Shown piece by piece: positions 16,742 through 25,475 of a DNA stretch of 64,000 nt. The translations under genes and the position numbers were made by a program. Where the stretch lies: contig DDFJ01000002.1 of assembly GCA_002337125.1 (NCBI GenBank), forward strand, positions 190,472-254,471. Direction: 5' to 3'. The DNA is from Chitinophagaceae bacterium UBA1931. Lineage in GTDB: Bacteria; Bacteroidota; Bacteroidia; Chitinophagales; Chitinophagaceae. The first letter of the stretch is position 1, and each line of letters begins with the position of its first letter. The notes below the pieces were generated by a model. That model was not told the origin of the DNA. It was given only the letters and a program-made list of their open reading frames with translations, and made no database searches.

Positions 16742-17021
16742 ATCATTAAAGCACATCCGGGAAGAAAAGAAACGACTGGAGCAACGTAGAGTAGAATTGG
16801 AAAAAGCAATCCATTACGATTGGCGTGATGTAAAGGAAAGTGTAAAGCCAAAAAACTTTGCAGGACAGATTTTTTCAGGAATATTTAATGAGAGTAAGAA
16901 CGTTGAAAATGCCAATCAAAATGCACTGGCCGACGGACTGGCGAAACTCGCAGCACTGCTGACTAAATATTTTGTTGAAAGAGCTGAAATAAAGATTGGT
17001 GAATGGATGAATAAAAAATGA
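16725..17021 (+). CDS. Small hypothetical protein of the YtxH/holin cassette
   Basis: 98 residues, most likely from ATG 16725, overlapping the preceding gene by 17 bp (in-frame ATGs at 16716 and 16719 are alternatives). A charged helical N-terminus (HIREEKKRLEQRRVELEKAI) leads into HYDWRDVKESVKPKNFA and a weakly amphipathic C-terminal helix. No transmembrane segment is clear. I know no function. YtxH, holin-like and a third small protein are often clustered in Bacteroidota, so they may form one membrane-stress unit (inference). Confidence 0.6.
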   Translation: MTKRIKSLKHIREEKKRLEQRRVELEKAIHYDWRDVKESVKPKNFAGQIFSGIFNESKNVENANQNALADGLAKLAALLTKYFVERAEIKIGEWMNKK

Positions 17022-17149
17022 TCTCTCAACTGTGCATGCAGATGTTCTTGTTCAGCCCGGCTGGCGTAATCTTTGAAAATGCCTGATACAAATGCTGACC
17101 TTATTACACTTAAATCAGTCAACAAAGATCTTTCACTCACATTTTAAAC

Positions 17150-17156
17150 AAGGAGG
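17150..17156 (+). promoter_or_regulatory. Strong Shine-Dalgarno sequence of hsp20
   Basis: AAGGAGG lies 5 bases before ATG 17162, an optimal Shine-Dalgarno sequence. Most genes in this window lack one, as usual in Bacteroidota. It fixes the start at ATG 17162 rather than GTG 17156. I saw no paired Crp/Fnr boxes in the gap 17022-17161. Confidence 0.7.
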
Positions 17157-17161
17157 TGTGT

Positions 17162-17605
17162 ATGTCAACAAGAGCTATGTCAAAAGTTGGCATGTTGCCA
17201 ACTGTATTCGACGACTTTTTCAAACCATGGAATGAATGGTTTGATACCGGCGGTTTAATGGGCCGCATGATGACTGTACCAGCTGTAAACATTGTTGAAA
17301 ACAAAAACGATTATACGGTTTCTTTAGCTGTTCCCGGCATGAAGAAAGATGACTTCAACATTGATGTGGAAGGAAATATGCTTACAATAAGCTGTGAAAA
17401 CGAAGAAAACAAGGAAGAAAAAGGTGAAAAATTTACACGTAAAGAATATAACTATTCTTCCTTCAGCCGCAGTTTTACCCTTCCGGAAGAAGTAAACAGG
17501 GAAAATATCGAAGCGGTTTATGATAATGGTTTGCTGAAATTGGTGCTTCCTAAAAAGGAAGAAGTGAAAAAAATGGCAGCGGGAAAACACATCGCTGTTA
17601 AATAG
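17162..17605 (+). CDS. Hsp20/alpha-crystallin small heat-shock protein
   Basis: 147 residues. The N-terminal arm carries PTVFDDFFKPWNEWF. The alpha-crystallin domain starts at VNIVENKNDYTVSLAVPGMKKDDF and contains SFSRSFTLPEEVN and the GLLKLVLPKKEE strand, with a short C-terminal tail lacking a clear IxI motif. It is an ATP-independent holdase for unfolding proteins. It lies between the YtxH cassette and ccoI; small heat-shock genes often accompany hypoxia or microaerobic regulons. A good terminator follows. Confidence 0.93.
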   Translation: MSTRAMSKVGMLPTVFDDFFKPWNEWFDTGGLMGRMMTVPAVNIVENKNDYTVSLAVPGMKKDDFNIDVEGNMLTISCENEENKEEKGEKFTRKEYNYSSFSRSFTLPEEVNRENIEAVYDNGLLKLVLPKKEEVKKMAAGKHIAVK

Positions 17606-17631
17606 TCCCTCTTTAGCGGGATTGTTACCTG

Positions 17632-17670
17632 AACCCTGTCGCAATTGATTTGTGGCAGGGTTTTTTGTTT
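17632..17670 (+). terminator. Intrinsic terminator after hsp20
   Basis: A 13-pair stem with two wobbles (17632-17644 with 17650-17662) and a 5-base loop, followed by TTTTTTG. It directly abuts the first Crp/Fnr-type box of the ccoI promoter. Confidence 0.85.
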
Positions 17671-17735
17671 TTGATAATGGTCATTTTTTTGTATGATTGT
17701 TGTCAGCAAAAACTTTTTACATCAAATCTATTTTG
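17671..17735 (+). promoter_or_regulatory. Tandem Crp/Fnr-type boxes and -7 element for ccoI
   Basis: Distal box TTGATAATGGTCAT (core 17672-17683) and proximal box ATGATTGTTGTCAG (core 17694-17705) have centres 22 bp apart. TATTTTG (17729-17735), a -7 element with a shorter spacer, begins 29.5 bp from the proximal centre. Predicted start is near 17740, only about 5 bases before ATG 17745, so the mRNA would be nearly leaderless. Confidence 0.75.
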
Positions 17736-17744
17736 CATGTCTAT

Positions 17745-20132
17745 ATGAGTTCAGCTACAAAACAAGCCATCCAGTGCTACCACTGTGGTGACGATTGTGT
17801 TACAGAAGATATACAGTTTGACAACAAAAATTTCTGCTGTCAGGGATGTAAAACAGTTTACCAGGTTCTCAACCAGGGGGACATGTGTGAATATTACAAT
17901 CTCAACGAAAACCCGGGGTTAACCCAAAAAATCGAGGTAAGAAAAGATAAGTTTTCGTTTCTTGATGATGAAAAAATTCAGCAGCAGCTCATCAGTTTTA
18001 AGAACGAAGAGCAAACGCATATTACGTTTTACCTGCCGCAAATTCACTGCAGTTCCTGCCTCTGGTTACTCGAAAATCTCAACAGGCTGAATAAAGACAT
18101 TGTTTCTTCAAGGGTAAACTTTACCAGTAAGGAAGTGGATGTGGTGTTTAATCACCAATCAACATCTGTTCGTACGGTGGCCGAACTGCTTACCAGTATA
18201 GGTTATGAACCATACATCAGCCTGCAAAATCTTAACAAGGCAAAACCACGTATTCAGCGCAGCATGATTTACCAGATGGGCGTTGCAGGTTTTTGCTTTG
18301 GCAACATCATGCTCATGAGTTTTCCTGAGTACTTCGGGCTCGAAGGAAGCGAAAAAAGTATGCAAAGTATGTTCAGGTACCTGAATCTGATTTTAGCTAT
18401 ACCTGTATTTCTTTATAGTGCAATTCCTTTTTATAAAAGTGCCTGGGGAAGTTTAAAACATAAATATTTAAATATCGATACGCCGATTGCCCTGGCTATC
18501 ATTATTACTTTCGGACGTAGCGTTTATGAATTGGTAAGCAATACCGGAAGTGGTTATTTTGACTCACTTAGTGGTGCAGTATTTTTTATGCTTGTTGGCC
18601 GCATTTTGCAGGATAAAACATATCAACAATTATCATTCGAGAGGGATTATACATCTTATTTCCCCATTGCGGTTACAGTTTTGAAAGACGGTAAAGAAGT
18701 TCCAACTGCTTTGCCCGACATAAAAAACGGCGATACCATTCTTATTCATAATGAAGAATTAATTCCTGCAGACGGATTGCTTACAAGAGGAAAGGCTTTG
18801 ATTGATTACAGTTTTGTTACCGGCGAATCTTTGCCTGTTTTAAAAGACATGGGCGAACTGGTTTATGCCGGTGGTAAACAAACCGGTGGTAATATTGAAA
18901 TACTTGTGATGAAAGAAGTTGCGCAGAGCTATTTAACCAAACTCTGGAACAATGATGATAAGCCAGTTACGGAAAAACGATCTTTTGTCAATATCATCAA
19001 CCAGTATTTTACCTGGATTGTATTTACACTGGCGTTGATGGGTGCTGCATACTGGGGTTATCATCACGACAGTACAAAAGCATGGAATGTTGTAACAACT
19101 GTTTTAATTGTGGCTTGTCCTTGTGCTTTGTTGTTATCAAACACATTTACCAATGGAAATGTGTTACGTATTCTTGGACGTAACAAAATGTATTTACGCA
19201 ATGCGCAAGCAATTGAAGAAATTGCAAATGCCAATCATCTTGTATTTGATAAAACCGGCACATTAACCACAACTGAAGAACAGCATGTTGTTTTTGCAGG
19301 TAATAAATTATCAGCCGATGATGAAACAGATATCGCTTCACTTGCTGCTTACAGCAATCATCCGTTGAGTAAACTGCTCGTAAAACACCTGGGCTTGAGA
19401 CAGAAAAAAGAAGTAAAAAACTTTAAGGAGATTGTGGGCAAGGGCATTCAGGGTATTGTTGGAAGCCGGATTATTGCAGTCGGTTCGTCTGAATTTGTAA
19501 CTGGTGAAGAATTACCCGTTCAGGAAGGAAGTACATTGTTTATTATGATTGATGGAATAGTAATGGGCTATTACAGCATCCGCAATCAATACCGGCCATC
19601 ATTACTTGCACAGATAAAAAAACTGCAGCGGCATTATAAAATTTCCATTCTTTCAGGCGATAATGATGCGGAGAAGAAAACACTGCAACAGGCCATCAGC
19701 AAAGCAAGGTTGCTGTTTAACCAAAAGCCACAGGATAAATTAAAATATATCCAGGATCAGCAATTTGCCGGCGACAAGGTAATTATGATTGGTGATGGGC
19801 TGAATGATGCCGGTGCACTCAAACAAAGTGATGCAGGAATTGCAGTTACTGAAAACACTAACAACTTTACACCGGCAAGTGATGGTATCCTGGAAGCAGG
19901 AGAACTAAGCCGTTTATCATCTTACTTAATTATGGCAAAAGCCAACAAAAACATCGTTATCGCAAGTTTTGTGTTGTCTTTATTATATAATGTAATAGGC
20001 TTATACTTTGCTTTGAGGGGCGAACTTTCGCCAATGATTGCCGCCATCCTGATGCCATCGAGTTCGCTCAGTATTATTTTGCTTACTTCCGGAGCATCAA
20101 CGTTATATGCCAAAATGCTGAAGCTTAAGTAA
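17745..20132 (+). CDS. ccoI: CcoI/FixI P-type copper ATPase for cbb3 oxidase assembly
   Basis: 795 residues from ATG 17745 (the frame extends 16 codons upstream into the promoter). An N-terminal cysteine-rich region (CYHCGDDC, CCQGC) precedes a heavy-metal-associated domain with CSSC. Membrane helices follow, with the ion-site motif CPC at residues 458-460, phosphorylation site DKTGTLT (Asp502) and hinge GDGLND. This is the CcoI type, which loads copper for the binuclear centre of cbb3 oxidase rather than acting mainly in copper detoxification. It has its own paired-box promoter and precedes ccoS, which has a separate one. Confidence 0.95.
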   Translation: MSSATKQAIQCYHCGDDCVTEDIQFDNKNFCCQGCKTVYQVLNQGDMCEYYNLNENPGLTQKIEVRKDKFSFLDDEKIQQQLISFKNEEQTHITFYLPQIHCSSCLWLLENLNRLNKDIVSSRVNFTSKEVDVVFNHQSTSVRTVAELLTSIGYEPYISLQNLNKAKPRIQRSMIYQMGVAGFCFGNIMLMSFPEYFGLEGSEKSMQSMFRYLNLILAIPVFLYSAIPFYKSAWGSLKHKYLNIDTPIALAIIITFGRSVYELVSNTGSGYFDSLSGAVFFMLVGRILQDKTYQQLSFERDYTSYFPIAVTVLKDGKEVPTALPDIKNGDTILIHNEELIPADGLLTRGKALIDYSFVTGESLPVLKDMGELVYAGGKQTGGNIEILVMKEVAQSYLTKLWNNDDKPVTEKRSFVNIINQYFTWIVFTLALMGAAYWGYHHDSTKAWNVVTTVLIVACPCALLLSNTFTNGNVLRILGRNKMYLRNAQAIEEIANANHLVFDKTGTLTTTEEQHVVFAGNKLSADDETDIASLAAYSNHPLSKLLVKHLGLRQKKEVKNFKEIVGKGIQGIVGSRIIAVGSSEFVTGEELPVQEGSTLFIMIDGIVMGYYSIRNQYRPSLLAQIKKLQRHYKISILSGDNDAEKKTLQQAISKARLLFNQKPQDKLKYIQDQQFAGDKVIMIGDGLNDAGALKQSDAGIAVTENTNNFTPASDGILEAGELSRLSSYLIMAKANKNIVIASFVLSLLYNVIGLYFALRGELSPMIAAILMPSSSLSIILLTSGASTLYAKMLKLK

Positions 20133-20142
20133 AAATTTATAA

Positions 20143-20229
20143 CTGACTGAAGTCATAGGTTTTTTGACAAAAGTCAATAGAAATACTGATTTTGGTCAGT
20201 ACTTGACAGACCTGTGACAGATAGTTTTA
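20143..20229 (+). promoter_or_regulatory. Triple Crp/Fnr-type boxes and -7 element for the cco operon
   Basis: Three palindromes: CTGACTGAAGTCAT (core 20144-20155), TTGACAAAAGTCAA (20165-20176, perfect over 14 bp) and ACTGATTTTGGTCAGT (core 20187-20198). Centres are 21 and 22 bp apart, so all face the same side of the helix. TAGTTTTA (20222-20229), one mismatch from TAnnTTTG, begins 29.5 bp from the last centre. Predicted start is near 20234, about 12 bases before ccoS. Confidence 0.8.
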
Positions 20230-20245
20230 CAGCCTTATTTTCTAT

Positions 20246-20440
20246 ATGAGTGTAATAATAATATTGCTGATTGCCAGTGTATCTGTAGCTGCATTGTTCC
20301 TTGGTGCATTCCTTTGGAGTGTTAAGTCGGGACAGTACGACGATCAGCAATCTCCCCCCATGCGAATTCTCTTTGATGATCATAGTTCAAAAGAAAACCG
20401 ATCTAATCAACCATCAGAAAACCAGAAATCAAAACTATAA
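20246..20440 (+). CDS. ccoS: CcoS, cbb3 oxidase maturation protein
   Basis: 64 residues. A single N-terminal transmembrane helix (VIIILLIASVSVAALFLGAF) is followed by the CcoS hallmark FLWSVKSGQYDD and SPPMRILFDD. CcoS is needed for inserting redox cofactors (haem b and copper) into CcoN. It is first gene of the operon carrying structural and assembly genes; ccoNO starts 17 bp downstream. Confidence 0.93.
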   Translation: MSVIIILLIASVSVAALFLGAFLWSVKSGQYDDQQSPPMRILFDDHSSKENRSNQPSENQKSKL

Positions 20441-20457
20441 CAAACAAACAGGAAGTT

Positions 20458-22626
20458 ATGCAATTAGAAAAGTTCCATTACGACAACAAGATCGTTAAGT
20501 ACTTTGGTTATGCAACAGCCATATGGGGGCTTGTTGGTATGACAGTTGGTTTGTGGGTAGCCATTCAGTTTTATCTGCCGGCTGTATCACTCAACTTTCC
20601 GGGTACAACGTTCGGGCGTCTTCGTCCAATCCACACCAATGCTGTGATCTTTGCCTTTGTGGGCAACTGTATGTTCACAGGTATTTATTATTCACTGCAG
20701 CGCCTTACCAAAGCAAGGATGTTTAACGACAAACTTAGCTGGATTCACTTCTGGGGATGGCAGCTTATTATTGTGCTTGCAGCAGTTACGCTTTTCTTCG
20801 GTTTTACAACCGGTAAAGAATATGCTGAACTTGAATGGCCAATCGACATCCTGATTACTTTAATCTGGGTTGTGTTTGGTATCAACATGTTTGGTACAAT
20901 TCTTAAGAGAAGAGAGAAACATCTGTATGTTGCAATCTGGTTTTACATTGCTACATGGATTACAGTTGCAATGCTGCATATTGTAAACTCATTTGAACTT
21001 CCTTTCTCATGGATGAAGAGTTACAGCTGGTATGCTGGTGTACAGGATGCTCTTGTACAATGGTGGTATGGTCATAATGCGGTTGCATTCTTCCTTACAA
21101 CACCAATTCTTGGTTTGATGTATTACTTCATGCCAAAAGCAGCTAACCGTCCTGTTTATTCATATCGTTTATCAATTATTCACTTCTGGGCACTTATATT
21201 TATTTACATCTGGGCTGGTCCTCACCACCTGTTATATACTGCATTACCTGATTGGGCACAATCACTTGGAATGGTGTTCAGCGTTATGCTGATTGCACCA
21301 AGCTGGGGTGGTATGCTCAACGGTTTATTCACTTTGCGTGGAGCATGGGATAAAGTTCGTGAGGAGCCTGTGTTGAAATTCTTTGTTGTGGCTGTTACCT
21401 GCTATGGTATGAGCACATTCGAAGGACCGATGATGAGTATTAAGAGTGTAAATGCTATTGCACACTTTACTGACTGGATTATCGGGCACGTACACATTGG
21501 TGGTTTAGGATGGAATGGTTTCATGGCATTTGGTATGCTTTATTACCTGGTTCCAAAACTCTGGAATACAGAACTGCATTCAAAGAAACTTGCAACAAAC
21601 CATTTCTGGTTAGGTACAATTGGTATTATCATTTATGCAATTCCAATGTATTGGGCAGGCTTTGCACAGGCCGATATGTGGAAAACCTTTACTGAAGAAG
21701 GTCAGTTAAAATTCACTTTCCTTGAAACAGTTACCAACATTGTTCCAATGTATATTACCAGGAGTATTGGTGGTTTGTTATACTTAACAGGTGCCTTTAT
21801 GATGGTGTACAACCTTGTTAAAACAATCAACAAGGGTAGCTTTATTGGTGATGAAGAAGCTGAAGCAGCTCCGCTTGAAAAGCATGCTTCTCACGGAAAA
21901 GAATTCTGGCACAGTGTTATTGAAAGAAAACCTGTTTTGATGCTGGTATTAAGTCTTGTGGTTGTAGCAATTGGTGGTTTAATTGAAATTGTACCTACTT
22001 TCCTCGTTAAATCAAATATTCCAACTATTGCAAGTGTAAAACCATACACTCCGCTTGAATTACAAGGTCGTGATATTTATGTTCGTGAAGGTTGTTATGT
22101 ATGTCACTCACAAATGGTTCGTCCTTTCCGTGATGAAGTAGTGAGATACGGCGAATATTCAAAAGCTGGTGAGTTTGTTTATGATCATCCATTCCAATGG
22201 GGTAGTAAGCGTACCGGACCAGATCTTGCACGTGAAGGTGGTAAGAACCCTGATGCATGGCATTTCATGCACATGTGGGATCCACGCCAGGTACAGGAAA
22301 AATCAATCATGCCACGTTATCCATGGTTGTTTAAAAATGATATCAATACAGCAATTACTCCTGCAAAAATCAGGGCTATGCAAACTTTAGGTGTTCCTTA
22401 TGCAAAGGGATACGATCAGATTGCAAACGACGATTTACAAAAGCAGGCAAAAATGATTGCTGAAACGCTTAGAAAAGACGATAAGGTAAAACAACTGGCA
22501 GCAGTATCTGAAGGTGTTGATTTACAAAACATCGAAAACAAAGAAATTGTTGCGCTTATCTCCTACCTGCAGCGTATTGGAAAGGATATCAAATCTGCTC
22601 CTAAAACAGAAACAGAGAATAAATAA
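20458..22626 (+). CDS. ccoN: Fused cbb3 oxidase subunits I and II (CcoN-CcoO)
   Basis: 722 residues. Residues 1-470 are the haem-copper oxidase subunit CcoN, with twelve or more helices and metal-ligand histidines in WWYGHNAVAF, AGPHHLLYTALPDW and HFTDWIIGHVHIGGLGWNG. After a linker, residues 500-720 form the CcoO cytochrome c domain, with one membrane anchor (PVLMLVLSLVVVAIGGLIEIV), a CYVCH haem motif at residues 546-550 and SIMPRYPWLF supplying the Met ligand. Fusion of N and O is usual in Bacteroidota. The enzyme reduces oxygen to water at low oxygen tension in the inner membrane. Confidence 0.97.
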   Translation: MQLEKFHYDNKIVKYFGYATAIWGLVGMTVGLWVAIQFYLPAVSLNFPGTTFGRLRPIHTNAVIFAFVGNCMFTGIYYSLQRLTKARMFNDKLSWIHFWGWQLIIVLAAVTLFFGFTTGKEYAELEWPIDILITLIWVVFGINMFGTILKRREKHLYVAIWFYIATWITVAMLHIVNSFELPFSWMKSYSWYAGVQDALVQWWYGHNAVAFFLTTPILGLMYYFMPKAANRPVYSYRLSIIHFWALIFIYIWAGPHHLLYTALPDWAQSLGMVFSVMLIAPSWGGMLNGLFTLRGAWDKVREEPVLKFFVVAVTCYGMSTFEGPMMSIKSVNAIAHFTDWIIGHVHIGGLGWNGFMAFGMLYYLVPKLWNTELHSKKLATNHFWLGTIGIIIYAIPMYWAGFAQADMWKTFTEEGQLKFTFLETVTNIVPMYITRSIGGLLYLTGAFMMVYNLVKTINKGSFIGDEEAEAAPLEKHASHGKEFWHSVIERKPVLMLVLSLVVVAIGGLIEIVPTFLVKSNIPTIASVKPYTPLELQGRDIYVREGCYVCHSQMVRPFRDEVVRYGEYSKAGEFVYDHPFQWGSKRTGPDLAREGGKNPDAWHFMHMWDPRQVQEKSIMPRYPWLFKNDINTAITPAKIRAMQTLGVPYAKGYDQIANDDLQKQAKMIAETLRKDDKVKQLAAVSEGVDLQNIENKEIVALISYLQRIGKDIKSAPKTETENK

Positions 22627-22650
22627 AAACGAAACGTTAAACGGTAAGTA

Positions 22651-22815
22651 ATGAAATTCATAAACTATATCGAAAAAATAAGCAACATCAGTATTTACGG
22701 TTTAACATCGTTGCTGATTTTCTTCATCTTCTTTTGCGTTATGCTTGTTTGGCTTTTCAAGTCAGATAAAAAAGAAATGGATGAAATGAGCCGCATACCA
22801 TTAGATAATAAATAA
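22651..22815 (+). CDS. CcoQ/FixQ-like small membrane subunit
   Basis: 54 residues, ATG 22651 to TAA 22813-22815. One transmembrane helix (LTSLLIFFIFFCVMLVWLF) is followed by a short polar tail KSDKKEMDEMSRIPLDN, the pattern of CcoQ. It lies between ccoNO and ccoP, exactly where ccoQ is expected. CcoQ stabilises the interaction of CcoP with the core complex in proteobacteria. Sequence identity with known CcoQ is not obvious by eye, so the name rests on position and topology. Confidence 0.75.
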   Translation: MKFINYIEKISNISIYGLTSLLIFFIFFCVMLVWLFKSDKKEMDEMSRIPLDNK

Positions 22816-22816
22816 A

Positions 22817-24025
22817 ATGATCTTATTAAATATGAAACGCTATTTTTCACCAACAGTTTTGCTAAAGGTTTTTTTACCTTTTGTAATGCTGTTTACTGCA
22901 CTGGCTGCAACTGCACAGGATAAAGCTGCTACAGCCGCAGATACTGCTCCAAAAACTGTTTGGACAAATCCTGTTGCAATTACTATGCTTGTAATTATTG
23001 TGATTTTACTTATTGTAATTGCAGTACTTGCAAGTGTGGTTACCGGTACTGCCAAATGGCAAAACATGCAACTTAAAAATTCAGGTGCCATTAAAACTGT
23101 TATCGGAGTTTTGTTTCTTCTTTCACCGGCGCTTGCATCAGCACAGGATGCTGCTGCACCGGCTGCAGAAACTTCTTCCATTGCAGGATTAACTTCAACT
23201 ACTTTCTATTTACTGGTAAGTGTTATTGCAATTGAATTGCTGGTTGTTTTGCTGCTGGGACTTTTTGTTATGAAGTTCCTGAGCAAGCAAAGTATTCATA
23301 CAGCTTCTGTTGCAGCTGGTACCGCTGGTGCTGCTGCAACTACTGCACCAACATTGAGCTGGTGGGAAAGATTCAATGGTTTCAGACCTGTTGAACAGGA
23401 ATCAAACATTGATCTTGGACATGATTACGATGGCATCCGTGAATTGGATAATAAACTTCCGGGCTGGTGGCTTTGGGGTTTTTATCTCACCATTTTCGTT
23501 GGTATCATTTACTTCTACCGTTATGAAATTTCTCATACTGGTCTTTCAAGCAAACAACAATATGAACTTGCTGTGAAAGAAGCTGAAGAAGCACAGAAAG
23601 CTTACCTGGAAAAAGCAGGTAATAAAGTAGATGAAAATACAGTTACACTTTTAACTGATGCAGCTTCTATCAGTGCAGGTAAAGCAAACTTTGAAAAAAC
23701 ATGTGCTACCTGTCATGGTGTAAACGCACAAGGTAACATCGGACCAAATCTTACCGATGATTACTGGATTCACAGCGGAGGTATTAAAGATGTGTTTAAA
23801 ACTATCAAGTACGGCTGGCCTGATAAAGGTATGCAGAGTTGGAAAGATCAGTATTCACCAATGCAAATTCAGCAACTGGCAAGTTATATTAAATCACTTC
23901 GTGGAAGTAACCCTGCTGGTGCTAAAGAAAAACAAGGTGAATTGTATAAAGAAGATGGTGTTGCACCAACGACTGCTGATACTTCAGCTACTGTAACAAA
24001 AGACACAACTGCAGTTAAAAAATAG
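22817..24025 (+). CDS. ccoP: CcoP, cytochrome c subunit III of cbb3 oxidase (single haem)
   Basis: 402 residues from ATG 22817 (ATG 22832, MKRYFSPT, is an alternative). The N-terminus has a signal-like helix, a second helix (AITMLVIIVILLIVIAVLAS), another signal-like stretch ending ALASAQD and a third helix before the conserved CcoP_N motif GHDYDGIRELDNKLPGWW and its membrane helix. Only one haem motif, CATCH (296-300), is present; proteobacterial CcoP has two. The C-terminal domain is followed by an Ala/Thr-rich tail. It passes electrons to CcoO. The start lies 1 bp after the ccoQ-like stop. Confidence 0.92.
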   Translation: MILLNMKRYFSPTVLLKVFLPFVMLFTALAATAQDKAATAADTAPKTVWTNPVAITMLVIIVILLIVIAVLASVVTGTAKWQNMQLKNSGAIKTVIGVLFLLSPALASAQDAAAPAAETSSIAGLTSTTFYLLVSVIAIELLVVLLLGLFVMKFLSKQSIHTASVAAGTAGAAATTAPTLSWWERFNGFRPVEQESNIDLGHDYDGIRELDNKLPGWWLWGFYLTIFVGIIYFYRYEISHTGLSSKQQYELAVKEAEEAQKAYLEKAGNKVDENTVTLLTDAASISAGKANFEKTCATCHGVNAQGNIGPNLTDDYWIHSGGIKDVFKTIKYGWPDKGMQSWKDQYSPMQIQQLASYIKSLRGSNPAGAKEKQGELYKEDGVAPTTADTSATVTKDTTAVKK

Positions 24026-24048
24026 AAATAACTTCGGCAAAAAAAACT

Positions 24049-25452
24049 ATGGCAGAGTCAGAAATAAAAAATCAGGAATCATTTCGTGACAGGATTGGAA
24101 CAGTAGACGAAACCGGGCATAGGAATTGGATATATGCTCTAAAACCAAAAGGAAGGTTTTATAATATCAGGACGTATGTAAGCTGGTTCTTTTTTATCCT
24201 CTTTCTGGCTCTGCCTTTTATTTACGTAAACGGAAGGCCGTTGTTTATGTTTAATGTGCCAAAAGCAAAATTTATTGTTTTCGGACACATTTTCTGGCCA
24301 CAGGATTTTTTCATCTTCGCTATTTTGATGATCACTTTCGTTGTGTCGATTGTTCTTTTTACATCGGCTTTCGGAAGATTGTTTTGCGGATGGATTTGCC
24401 CCCAAACTATTTTCATGGAAATGGTTTTCCGCAAAATTGAATACGCTATTGAAGGCGACGCTCCTCAGCAAAAATTACTTGCAGCTTCACCATGGACAAC
24501 TGAGAAAATTGCCAAAAAACTTACGAAGCATGTTGTGTTTTATTTGCTGGCATTCATCATTGCCAACTTCTTTTTAGCTTATATCATAAGTGTAACTGAT
24601 TTGTGGGCAATGATTCAACACCCGTTTGATAACGTAGGTACTTTAATTGCATTGATGGTTTTCAGTGCAGTGTTTTATGGTGTGTATGCATTCTTCAGGG
24701 AGCAGGCTTGTATTGTAGTTTGCCCTTACGGAAGATTACAGAGTGTATTGCTCGACAGAAACTCAATGGTTGTGGCTTATGATTACAAACGTGGTGAAGA
24801 AAGAAAGAAATTCAACAAAAAAGAAGAACGCACTGCCGGTGATTGTATTGATTGCAAACAATGCGTAAAAGTTTGTCCTACCGGTATTGATATCCGTAAC
24901 GGTACACAAATGGAATGTGTTGGTTGTACTGCCTGTATTGATGCGTGTGATAACATGATGGACAGTGTTGGTTTCAAAAGAGGACTGATCCGTTATGCAA
25001 GTGAAAACGGTATTGCCAATCATGAAAAGCTTCAGTACACCCGCCGTATGCGTATGTATACAGTGTTACTCGTAGTACTGATCAGCTTACTTACCATTTT
25101 ACTTCTTTCACAAAAAGATGTAAAAGCAACAGTACTCCGTTCATCAGGATTGTTATACCAGGAAAGAGGTACAGACAGTATTTCGAACCTGTATAATATC
25201 AAGGTTTCAAACAAAACAATGGAAAACATTCCATTAACAGTTAAACTCGAAGGAACAGACGGTACTGTACAAATGGTGGGCGATTATGTGCATGTAAAAG
25301 CAGAAGAGCAGGGGCAGGGATCATTCTTTATCATTTTACCCAAGAAAGCAATTCAGCTGCGAAAGACACCATTGAAAGTAGCTATCTATAACGGTGACAA
25401 GAAAATTGATGTACTCAAGACAAATTTCCTTGGACCCGTATATAGCAAATAA
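24049..25452 (+). CDS. ccoG: CcoG/RdxA/FixG ferredoxin-like membrane protein
   Basis: 467 residues. About five membrane helices; a conserved FCGWICPQTIFMEMVFR region; ferredoxin-like cysteine clusters CIDCKQCVKVCP and CVGCTACIDAC that would hold two 4Fe-4S centres; and a C-terminal periplasmic immunoglobulin-like domain after the last helix (about 330-350). CcoG reduces Cu(II) to Cu(I) for cbb3 assembly in studied proteobacteria. Part of the cco operon, 23 bp after ccoP. Confidence 0.96.
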   Translation: MAESEIKNQESFRDRIGTVDETGHRNWIYALKPKGRFYNIRTYVSWFFFILFLALPFIYVNGRPLFMFNVPKAKFIVFGHIFWPQDFFIFAILMITFVVSIVLFTSAFGRLFCGWICPQTIFMEMVFRKIEYAIEGDAPQQKLLAASPWTTEKIAKKLTKHVVFYLLAFIIANFFLAYIISVTDLWAMIQHPFDNVGTLIALMVFSAVFYGVYAFFREQACIVVCPYGRLQSVLLDRNSMVVAYDYKRGEERKKFNKKEERTAGDCIDCKQCVKVCPTGIDIRNGTQMECVGCTACIDACDNMMDSVGFKRGLIRYASENGIANHEKLQYTRRMRMYTVLLVVLISLLTILLLSQKDVKATVLRSSGLLYQERGTDSISNLYNIKVSNKTMENIPLTVKLEGTDGTVQMVGDYVHVKAEEQGQGSFFIILPKKAIQLRKTPLKVAIYNGDKKIDVLKTNFLGPVYSK

Positions 25453-25475
25453 ATAACAATAATCAACATTTCAGT

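Noticed and set aside
17022..17161. Possible Crp/Fnr boxes before hsp20
   Set aside because: TGA and TCA triplets occur but never with six-base spacing and a partner 22 bp away.
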